A DNA stretch of 5,003 nt. Source: Planctomycetota bacterium (GTDB lineage Bacteria > Planctomycetota > MHYJ01 > JACQXL01 > JAVHLO01). Under the pieces are notes generated by a model. The model saw only the letters and a program-made list of their open reading frames with translations. It did no database searches and was not told the origin of the DNA. Of the stretch, positions 1 through 5,003 are shown piece by piece. The stretch lies in contig JAVHLO010000231.1 in the NCBI GenBank assembly GCA_031082105.1, positions 1-5,003 on the forward strand, written 5' to 3'. The translations under genes and the position numbers were made by a program. Each line of letters starts with the position of its first letter. Within the stretch, counting starts at the first letter, position 1.

Positions 1-3
1 ATT

Positions 4-39
4 CTTGGCGTCCTTGGCGCTCCTGGCGTCATGGCGGTT
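4..39. repeat. Short tandem repeat, about 9-bp period (TGGCG core)
   Basis: The core TGGCG occurs at 6-10, 15-19, 24-28 and 32-36, so the spacing is 9, 9 and 8 bases. Full units are cttggcgtc, cttggcgct, cctggcgtc and a diverged last unit. The array probably continues left of the window. Read on the other strand it becomes a run of gacgccaag-like units. I recall that pattern as a common dispersed intergenic repeat in Planctomycetes and several uncultivated phyla, but this is memory and not a search. No coding role is seen. Confidence 0.6.
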
Positions 40-113
40 CATTGGGCTCTCGGGGTTAGAGGTTTATCTCGCTGCCCCGCATTCTTCACGAATCAAGGAA
101 CAACATCGACAGA

Positions 114-195
114 CTGTCATTCCGAACTCTCCTTTGCAACGTGTCCGGCCCTTCGCCGAAGGAGATGCCTCCGACTAAGGTCGGGGGCATGACAG
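114..195. repeat. MITE/REP-like element with terminal inverted repeats and internal hairpins
   Basis: The ends are perfect 7-bp inverted repeats, ctgtcat at 114-120 and atgacag at 189-195. Inside the right part is a hairpin with an 11-bp stem (165-175 against 180-190, one G-U pair) and loop taag. A smaller hairpin, ccttc-gcc-gaagg, lies at 150-162. The block is about 82 bp with no coding capacity, which fits a small non-autonomous or REP-like dispersed element. The ctgtcat...atgacag frame with a cctccgac hairpin resembles repeats I recall from many environmental genomes. It ends 57 bases before carB, so it would lie in the carB leader if transcription starts upstream. It could also affect leader folding, but no T-tract follows the stem, so it is not called a terminator. 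Confidence 0.6.
165..190 (+). other. Strong hairpin, 11-bp stem with tetraloop
   Basis: atgcctccgac (165-175) pairs with gtcgggggcat (180-190) across the four-base loop taag. All pairs are Watson-Crick except one G-U. The bases after the stem (gacagcgaat) are not T-rich, so it lacks the usual form of an intrinsic terminator. It forms the right arm of the inverted-repeat element and is best explained as part of that element. Confidence 0.65.
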
Positions 196-237
196 CGAAT
201 CGAATTTCATGAATAGGGCGGGCCAGGTTTCAGGCTT

Positions 238-241
238 GAGG
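238..241 (+). promoter_or_regulatory. Probable weak ribosome binding site of carB
   Basis: GAGG lies 11 bases before the ATG at 253, slightly farther than the usual spacing. It supports this start together with the upstream in-frame stop codon TAG (214-216), because no ATG, GTG or TTG lies in frame between that stop and 253. Confidence 0.4.
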
Positions 242-252
242 CACTTTCGCAG

Positions 253-3200
253 ATGCACAAATCGAAACAAAGAACTGTCCTCATCCTCGGCAGCGGCGCC
301 TTGAAGATCGGCCAGGCCGGCGAGTTCGACTACTCCGGCAGCCAGGCCATCAAGGCGTTGAAAGAGGACAAGATCAGGACCATCCTGATCAATCCAAATA
401 TCGCCACCATCCAGACCTCCGACTACATGGCCGACAAGCTGTACCTCCTCCCGCTCACCGCGGATTTTGTCGAGAAGGTCATTGAAAAAGAACGCCCCGA
501 TGGGCTCATGCTCTCGTTCGGCGGCCAGACGGCCTTGAACCTCGGCGTCGCGCTGCACGACAGTGGCGTGCTGGAGAAATGGAATGTCAACGTGCTCGGC
601 ACGCCGGTGGAGGCGATCAAGAAGACCGAGGACCGCGACCTCTTCGCGAAAGTCCTGCACGAGATCGATCTTAAAACTCCCCGGAGCGTGGCCGTCACGG
701 ACGTGCCCTCGGCCCTTGCTGCGGCGAAAGACCTGGGCTACCCCATCATGGTGCGCAGCGCCTACGCGCTTGGCGGCGAAGGATCGGGCATCGCGCGCGC
801 CGAGAAGGACCTCAACGCGATCGCAACTGCGGCGTTGCGCCGCACACAGCAGATTCTGGTGGAGGAGTATCTCGAAGGCTGGAAAGAGGTCGAGTACGAA
901 GTCGTCCGCGACAGGTTCGACAACTGCATCACCGTCTGCAACATGGAAAACCTCGACCCGATGGGAATCCATACGGGCGAGTCCATCGTCATCGCGCCGT
1001 CGCAAACCCTCACGAACAGCGAGTACCACAAGCTACGCGAAATTTCCATCAGGCTGATACGCCGGCTCGGCATCATCGGAGAATGCAACGTGCAGTTCGG
1101 CCTGGATCCGCACTCCGAGGACTACCGGATAATCGAGGTGAACGCGCGCCTCTCCCGCAGCTCCGCGCTCGCCTCGAAGGCGACCGGCTACCCGCTCGCC
1201 TACATGGCCGCCAAGCTCGCGCTCGGCTACTCCCTGCCGAACCTCCGCAACCCCATCACGAAAGTCACCTCGGCCTGCTTCGAGCCGGCGCTCGACTACG
1301 TCGTCGTCAAGTTCCCGCGCTGGGACCTCAACAAGTTCAAGGTCGTCTCACGCCGCATCGGCAGTGAGATGAAGTCAGTCGGCGAGGTAATGGCGATAGG
1401 GCGCACGTTCGAGGAGGCGCTCCAGAAATCGATCCGGATGCTCCAGGTCGGAATGAAAGGGCTCACCGGCAACAAGCTGAGCTTCGTCGACCTGAACGAG
1501 GTCATCGCGAACCCGACCGACATGCGTATCTTCGCGCTCGCGGAGGCGCTCGGGCGAGGCGATGATCTCCGCCAGCTCGGCAAAATATCCGGCATCGATC
1601 CGTGGTTCCTTTCCAAGATCAAGGGCATCATGGACTTCGCAGCCGGGATCCCACGGGGACAGGAACTCCCGCACGAAACCATGCGTGCGGCGAAGAGACT
1701 GGGGTTCTCGGACTACCAGATCGGACTCCTCGTCGGCAAGTCGGAGAGGGAGATCCGTGAGCGCCGGAAGGCAATGGGAATCACGCCCGTCGCCAAGCAG
1801 ATCGACACGCTCGCGGGGGAATTCCCCGCGAAGACGAACTACATGTATTTGACATACAGCGGGCAGGAGAGCGACCGGGCAGAAGAGTCGGGAGCAGAGA
1901 GCAGAGAGCAAAGAGCAAAGAGCAAGGAGCAAAAAACCACGGATGAAGGGCGAAGCGACATCCAAAATTCGCCATCGTCAATCCAAAATCCGCAGTCCGT
2001 CATCGTCCTCGGGTCCGGCGCGTACCGGATCGGGTCGTCCGTCGAGTTCGACTGGTGCTCCGTCAACACCGTCCTCACCCTCGGCCAGCTCGGCTACAAA
2101 CCGATCGTCATCAACTACAACCCGGAGACCGTCTCCACTGACTACGACATCTGCGACAAGCTCTACTTCGAGGAATTGAGCTTCGAGCGGGTCCAGGACA
2201 TCTACGATATCGAGCAACCGGCAGGAATGATCGTGAGCGTCGGCGGCCAGATCCCGAACGACCTCGCGATCAGGTGCCACGAGGCCGGGATGACCGTCCT
2301 CGGCACCAGCCCTGAGAGCATCGATACCGCGGAGAACAGGCACAAGTTCTCGATGCTCCTCGACAGGCTCGGCGTCGATCAGCCGGAATGGAAGGAGCTG
2401 ACGAAAATCGAGGAGGTGAAGTGCTTCGCCAGGAAGGCCGGCTACCCGGTCCTCGTGCGGCCTTCCTACGTCCTCAGCGGCGCGGCGATGAACGTCGTCT
2501 TCGAAGAGACATCGCTCGAAAAATACCTGACCGCGGCGGCGGACGTCTCGCCCGAGCATCCGGTTGTCGTGACAAAATTCCTCACGCACGCGAAGGAGAT
2601 CGAGATCGACGCGGTCGCGAAGGACGGCAAGCTGCTTGTCTGGGCGATCCTCGAACACGTCGAGGACGCCGGCGTCCATTCCGGCGATGCGACCCTCGTG
2701 CTTCCCCCGCAGAAGACCTATCTCGAAACCGTGCGCAGGGTGAGGCTCGTCACGGCGCGGATCGCGGAGGCGCTCAGGATCACGGGGCCGTTCAACATCC
2801 AGTTCCTGGCGAAAGAAAACGAGGTCAAGGTCATCGAGTGCAACCTCCGCGCCTCGCGAAGCCTGCCGTTCGTGACGAAGGTGTTCAAGACGAACTTCAT
2901 CGACGTCGCGACGCGCGCAATAATGGACGCGCCGCTCACGGTCTCGCAGCGGTCCAGCCTCGAGCTCGACTACGTCGGCGTCAAGGCGTCGCAGTTTTCC
3001 TTCTCGCGCCTGAAGGGCGCCGACCCGACCACCGGCGTCGAGATGTCCTCGACCGGCGAGGTCGGCTGCCTCGGGGCCGACCTGCACGACGCCTTCCTCA
3101 AGGCGCTCCTGTCGACCGGGTTCAACCTGCCGAAAAAAAATATACTCGTCTCCGTCAGCGGCGATGAGCACCGCTTCGAAATCATGGAGTCGGTGCAGTT

Positions 3201-3531
3201 GCTCAAGAAGCTCGGGTACGAGCTCTTTGCGACCGAGCACACGCGGGATTTCTACAAGCAACGCGGAATCGAGACGCGGCTGCTCTACAAGCTGAGGGAG
3301 AAGACCGAGCCCAACGTCGGAGCCTACCTCGCGGAGGGGAAGATCGATCTCGTCATCAGCATGCCGGGCGTCTACGGCTCCGACTACGGTGACACGTACG
3401 AGGTCAGGCGGATGGCCGTCGACTACGCCGTGCCGCTCTTGAACAATCCGCACATGGTGAAGATGTTCGTGAACGCCATCGCCAAGAAGAGCGCCGCGGA
3501 TCTCGAGGTGAAGGCGTGGCAGGACTACTAG
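253..3531 (+). CDS. carB: Carbamoyl-phosphate synthase (glutamine-hydrolysing), large subunit
   Basis: Makes carbamoyl phosphate from bicarbonate, ammonia and two ATP in the cytoplasm, for pyrimidine and arginine synthesis. Ammonia should come from a separate CarA glutaminase, which is not in the window. The protein has 1092 residues (E. coli about 1073). Residues 1-400 form the carboxyphosphate half: start GSGALKIGQ (13-21), EFDYSGSQA (24-32), GGQTALN (90-96), R128, R168 and metal ligands Q281, E295, N297. About 400-535 is the oligomerisation region. About 536-581 is an enlarged linker made of repeat DNA. Residues 582-940 are the carbamoyl-phosphate half: GSGAYRIGSSVEFDW (587-601), NPETVSTDYD (623-632), R736, HSGDA (809-813) and Q850, E862, N864. 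From about 955 to the end is an MGS-like allosteric domain. Both active sites look intact. Family resemblance is to the Bacteroidetes/eukaryotic CAD type, from memory. The start is the only one available after the stop at 214-216. It ends AWQDY, close to the family C-terminus, so the TAG is genuine. Confidence 0.98.
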   Translation: MHKSKQRTVLILGSGALKIGQAGEFDYSGSQAIKALKEDKIRTILINPNIATIQTSDYMADKLYLLPLTADFVEKVIEKERPDGLMLSFGGQTALNLGVALHDSGVLEKWNVNVLGTPVEAIKKTEDRDLFAKVLHEIDLKTPRSVAVTDVPSALAAAKDLGYPIMVRSAYALGGEGSGIARAEKDLNAIATAALRRTQQILVEEYLEGWKEVEYEVVRDRFDNCITVCNMENLDPMGIHTGESIVIAPSQTLTNSEYHKLREISIRLIRRLGIIGECNVQFGLDPHSEDYRIIEVNARLSRSSALASKATGYPLAYMAAKLALGYSLPNLRNPITKVTSACFEPALDYVVVKFPRWDLNKFKVVSRRIGSEMKSVGEVMAIGRTFEEALQKSIRMLQVGMKGLTGNKLSFVDLNEVIANPTDMRIFALAEALGRGDDLRQLGKISGIDPWFLSKIKGIMDFAAGIPRGQELPHETMRAAKRLGFSDYQIGLLVGKSEREIRERRKAMGITPVAKQIDTLAGEFPAKTNYMYLTYSGQESDRAEESGAESREQRAKSKEQKTTDEGRSDIQNSPSSIQNPQSVIVLGSGAYRIGSSVEFDWCSVNTVLTLGQLGYKPIVINYNPETVSTDYDICDKLYFEELSFERVQDIYDIEQPAGMIVSVGGQIPNDLAIRCHEAGMTVLGTSPESIDTAENRHKFSMLLDRLGVDQPEWKELTKIEEVKCFARKAGYPVLVRPSYVLSGAAMNVVFEETSLEKYLTAAADVSPEHPVVVTKFLTHAKEIEIDAVAKDGKLLVWAILEHVEDAGVHSGDATLVLPPQKTYLETVRRVRLVTARIAEALRITGPFNIQFLAKENEVKVIECNLRASRSLPFVTKVFKTNFIDVATRAIMDAPLTVSQRSSLELDYVGVKASQFSFSRLKGADPTTGVEMSSTGEVGCLGADLHDAFLKALLSTGFNLPKKNILVSVSGDEHRFEIMESVQLLKKLGYELFATEHTRDFYKQRGIETRLLYKLREKTEPNVGAYLAEGKIDLVISMPGVYGSDYGDTYEVRRMAVDYAVPLLNNPHMVKMFVNAIAKKSAADLEVKAWQDY
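1892..1933 (+). repeat. Heptanucleotide tandem repeat (gagcaRR)6 inside carB
   Basis: Six consecutive 7-base units: gagcaga, gagcaga, gagcaaa, gagcaaa, gagcaag, gagcaaa. Together they span 42 bases, exactly 14 codons, and encode a charged stretch rich in E, R, K, S and Q (about residues 547-560) in the carB interdomain linker. The unit has no stop codon in any of the six frames, so any multiple of three units keeps the gene open. Heptanucleotide arrays of this kind usually lie between genes, and the cyanobacterial STRR families are the best-known analogue. Confidence 0.8.
1960..2001 (+). repeat. Second heptad repeat (atccNNN family) inside carB
   Basis: The stretch can be written as 7-base units atccaaa, attcgcc, atcgtca, atccaaa, atccgca, gtccgtc, some diverged. 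It encodes IQNSPSSIQNPQSV (570-583) and runs straight into the first beta strand of the second synthetase half, VIVLGSG. Thirteen bases at 1981-1993 (atccaaaatccgc) are the exact reverse complement of 3531-3543 just after carB, so the family occurs both inside and outside the gene. I recall IQNPKS-like translations of such repeats as frequent annotation artefacts in cyanobacteria and candidate phyla. Confidence 0.75.
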
Positions 3532-3560
3532 CGGATTTTGGATTTTGGATTGCGGATTTG
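3531..3560 (-). repeat. Heptad repeat (ggattNN) abutting the carB stop codon, inverted copy
   Basis: Units are ggatttt (3533-3539), ggatttt (3540-3546), ggattgc (3547-3553) and ggatttg (3554-3560). The first base of the matched segment is the G of the TAG stop. This is the reverse complement of the atccaaa/atccgca family found within carB, with 13 identical bases (3531-3543 against 1981-1993). It forms the immediate 3' flank of carB and has no terminator-like shape by itself. Confidence 0.75.
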
Positions 3561-3580
3561 GGCGCGGTCATTCTTCGCCC

Positions 3581-3679
3581 CTGCCCGTGGCAGCGGTCCT
3601 GATGTTTTCGACGCTGCCCATGGCAGCGGTTCTGACACCACGGCTGCCGCGGGCAGCAGAACCCCCGCCACGGGCGGGG
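3581..3679. repeat. Cluster of four GC-rich hairpins with three-base loops
   Basis: Four short inverted repeats follow each other. They are ctgcc-cgt-ggcag (3581-3593), cgctgcc-cat-ggcagcg (3612-3628), gctgcc-gcg-ggcagc (3643-3657) and ccccgcc-acg-ggcgggg (3663-3679). The first two sit in a 22-bp direct repeat (3581-3602 and 3614-3635) with two mismatches and a 33-bp period. Every loop has exactly three bases. None is followed by a T-tract, so an intrinsic terminator is not supported, although such stems at the 3' end of a transcript can slow mRNA decay. A REP-like repeat cluster is the simplest description. Confidence 0.6.
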
Positions 3680-3813
3680 TAGAAACCTGCGGGAAGCGCA
3701 ACTGCGCAAGGTCCCTCGGAAACGAGAATCTCTTTGGCAACACAAACGTCAATAGATGTCCGGGCCAAGTCGTTCCCCTTCGGGAAACTCAAGCAGCCCC
3801 GCTTCTCGATACT
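3680..3813. other. Intergenic remainder upstream of the lipoprotein gene, nothing assigned
   Basis: These 134 bases follow the hairpin cluster and lead to the ATG at 3814. Only small inverted repeats are seen: gcgca-ac-tgcgc (3696-3707) and ttccc-cttc-gggaa (3773-3786). No convincing -35/-10 pair and no Shine-Dalgarno sequence was found before 3814. A promoter for the lipoprotein gene is expected here on position alone. Confidence 0.4.
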
Positions 3814-5003
3814 ATGTGCCACAGAACGATTCGACTGCTCCCGGCCGCGCTCGGCCTCCTGCTCGTCGCGCTGAGCGCCGGATGCTCCGGCTATCTGCTC
3901 CGCCAGGGGATGGGGCAGTTGGAGATGGTCTGCTTCCAGCGCGAGGTCGAGGACGTACTCGCCGACCCGTGCGTCGCCGATGCGCGCAAAGAGCGTATCC
4001 GTCTCGTCCTGGAGGTCAAGCGGTTCGCCGAGGAAGAACTCGGGTACACGCGGACGGATAGCTACACCTGCTACTACAATACGGGCGGGCGACCTGTCGC
4101 GTATGCGCTTGTCGCATGTCCGGAAGACTCGCTCTCGCCAAAGACGTGGACTTTCTTTGGTCTCGGAGCGGTCCCATACCTCGGTTTTTTCGACATCTCC
4201 GATGCGCGCGAAGAGGAAGGCGAGCTCAAAACGCAGGGGTTCGACACCTTCCTCGCCCCGATCGCCGCGTACAGCACGCTCGGCTGGATGAGGGACCCCA
4301 TCCTCTCCTGGTTCCTGTGCCAGGACGAGATCGAGGTGACGGACCTGGTCATTCACGAGCTGACACATGCCACGATATTCTTCGAGAACGACGTTGAGTT
4401 GAGCGAGAACGTCGCCGTGTTCTGCGCGCGCGAAGGGACGCGCCTCTTTCTGGCGCGGCGGCATGGTCCCTCGTGTGCCGAGCTCGATGAACTCGACGCG
4501 CGAGCGAGGGATTCGGCGAGGCTCAGCCGCGAGATCGAGGAACTTGCGAAGGAGCTCGAGGCGCTTTACGAAGGCGTTCTTCCCCGCAGCCGGAAGCTGG
4601 CTGAGAAGGCGGTCATCCTGCGCCGCGCGGGTGAACGGTTCCGGCGGATGGGCGCGGAGGACGAAGGCGATCCTGACGGCGACGCGCCGCCCGTCGAGCT
4701 GAACAACGCCATCGTCGCCGCGTACAGGACCTATCATGGCGCGCTGCCCTTGATCGAGAGCCTGCACAGAAAGCTCGGCAACAACCTGAAAGACACGGTC
4801 TCTGTCATGAAATCACTCCAGGATTCATCGCGCCCGCGCGAGGATGTTAGCAGGATCGTCGGGACGGAAGAAATCCTCGGGAATTCAGGGAACAAGAACA
4901 AAGAAATCTACATTATGCACGAAGGCTCCCTTTTGAGCGAGAAGGAGTGGCAGGAACTCCAGAGTAGACGGAGGGAAGAGAGTGCCAGACTGGAAAGAAT
5001 GAG
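3814..5003 (+). CDS. Putative zinc aminopeptidase lipoprotein (Aminopep/COG4324 family), 3' end outside window
   Basis: The open frame has 396 codons and no stop before the window edge. Residues 1-23 form a lipoprotein signal peptide: R5, a hydrophobic stretch and LSAG before C24, so an envelope lipoprotein is expected. The mature part matches remembered signatures of the putative aminopeptidase family (PF10023): GYLLRQGMGQLEM (25-37), RFAEEELG (70-77), AYSTLGWMRDPIL (152-164), then the gluzincin site HELTH (181-185). E198 lies 13 residues after the second histidine and is the likely third zinc ligand, where relatives have an NES motif and this protein has SEN. Residues 225-255 may form a helix or coiled coil. 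LNNAIVAAYRTYHGALP (296-312) resembles the conserved family C-terminus. Beyond about 345 a charged, low-complexity tail of at least 50 residues continues, longer than I expect for the family. The start gives the signal peptide but lacks a clear ribosome site. The next in-frame ATG (3910) would lose the lipobox. Substrate is unknown, and peptidase activity is inferred from family and motif. Confidence 0.88.
   Translation, partial: MCHRTIRLLPAALGLLLVALSAGCSGYLLRQGMGQLEMVCFQREVEDVLADPCVADARKERIRLVLEVKRFAEEELGYTRTDSYTCYYNTGGRPVAYALVACPEDSLSPKTWTFFGLGAVPYLGFFDISDAREEEGELKTQGFDTFLAPIAAYSTLGWMRDPILSWFLCQDEIEVTDLVIHELTHATIFFENDVELSENVAVFCAREGTRLFLARRHGPSCAELDELDARARDSARLSREIEELAKELEALYEGVLPRSRKLAEKAVILRRAGERFRRMGAEDEGDPDGDAPPVELNNAIVAAYRTYHGALPLIESLHRKLGNNLKDTVSVMKSLQDSSRPREDVSRIVGTEEILGNSGNKNKEIYIMHEGSLLSEKEWQELQSRRREESARLERM

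Noticed and set aside
175..1029. Open frame of 284 codons on the minus strand over the carB leader and first half.
   Set aside because: It mirrors carB codons and ends within the inverted-repeat element. No family features are seen.
1892..2001. Repeats in carB as a CRISPR array, intein or self-splicing intron.
   Set aside because: The units are seven bases with no spacers. The insert is about 100 bases with no splicing or intein motifs, and it is in frame and translatable.
3133..3140. Run of eight A residues in carB, a possible slippage or frameshift site.
   Set aside because: It encodes the expected KKN of the linker to the MGS-like domain, and the reading frame continues correctly on both sides. 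No alternative product is suggested.
1978..3453. Long open frame of 491 codons on the minus strand opposite the C-terminal half of carB.
   Set aside because: It is a shadow of a GC-rich coding strand. The translation is rich in R, D, V and L with no recognisable domain, and carB is certain on the + strand.
3663..3690. GC-rich 7-bp hairpin after carB as an intrinsic terminator.
   Set aside because: The bases after the stem (tagaaacctg) contain no T-tract, and the stem belongs to a series of similar repeats.
3734..3762. TTGGCA as a -35 box for the lipoprotein gene.
   Set aside because: At the correct spacing the -10 position reads tgtccg, which does not resemble TATAAT. AT-rich aatagat is too close.
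3529..3813. The frame of carB stays open after its TAG all the way into the lipoprotein gene, so a readthrough fusion is possible on paper.
   Set aside because: CarB ends at the family's normal C-terminus (AWQDY), and the downstream gene begins with its own lipoprotein signal peptide, which would not work internally. The 282-base open stretch is explained by stop-poor repeat and GC-rich hairpin DNA.
3568..4767. Open frame of 399 codons on the minus strand opposite the lipoprotein gene and hairpin cluster.
   Set aside because: The + strand frame has a signal peptide, a lipobox and a zinc peptidase motif in the right order. The minus frame shows no motifs and starts within the other gene.

Overview
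The window is a moderately GC-rich bacterial sequence with two protein genes on the + strand and an unusually high density of short repeats around and inside the first gene. Position 253-3531 is a complete carB, the large subunit of carbamoyl-phosphate synthetase. Position 3814 to the right edge is a partial gene for a lipoprotein of the putative zinc aminopeptidase family (Pfam 'Aminopep', COG4324), which has no stop codon inside the window. No rRNA, tRNA, CRISPR array, transposase or phage gene is visible.

Layout. 1-252 is a non-coding leader. It holds the end of a 9-bp-period tandem repeat (4-39) and a compact element bounded by inverted repeats (114-195) with a strong internal hairpin. 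carB follows, with a weak ribosome binding site. Its start is fixed by an upstream in-frame stop and the absence of any other start codon. Its two homologous synthetase halves are joined by a linker about 30 residues longer than the family needs. At DNA level the extra linker is a mosaic of A-rich heptanucleotide repeats (1892-1933), a short piece resembling another dispersed repeat (about 1936-1947), and a second heptanucleotide family (1960-2001). A copy of that second family in the opposite orientation begins at the last base of the carB stop codon (3531-3560) and shares 13 identical bases with the internal copy. It is followed by a cluster of four GC-rich, three-base-loop hairpins (3581-3679), then about 130 bp of unassigned sequence before the lipoprotein gene.

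Organism. The lipoprotein signal peptide and the Aminopep family fit a Gram-negative (diderm) bacterium. The CarB sequence is of the type seen in Bacteroidetes and in eukaryotic CAD/CPS1 rather than the E. coli type, judged from remembered signatures such as the GSGAYRIGSSVEFDW start of the second half. The repeat types recall those I associate with Planctomycetes, cyanobacteria and many uncultivated candidate phyla. A phylum cannot be assigned from this window.

Function. carB makes carbamoyl phosphate for pyrimidine and arginine synthesis and needs a glutaminase subunit (CarA), which is not in the window. The lipoprotein peptidase has no evident metabolic link to it. The repeat-filled 282 bp between them argues against tight operon coupling. 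The most notable feature is the accommodation of intergenic-type heptad repeats in frame inside an essential-type housekeeping enzyme. I found no convincing new multi-gene system.
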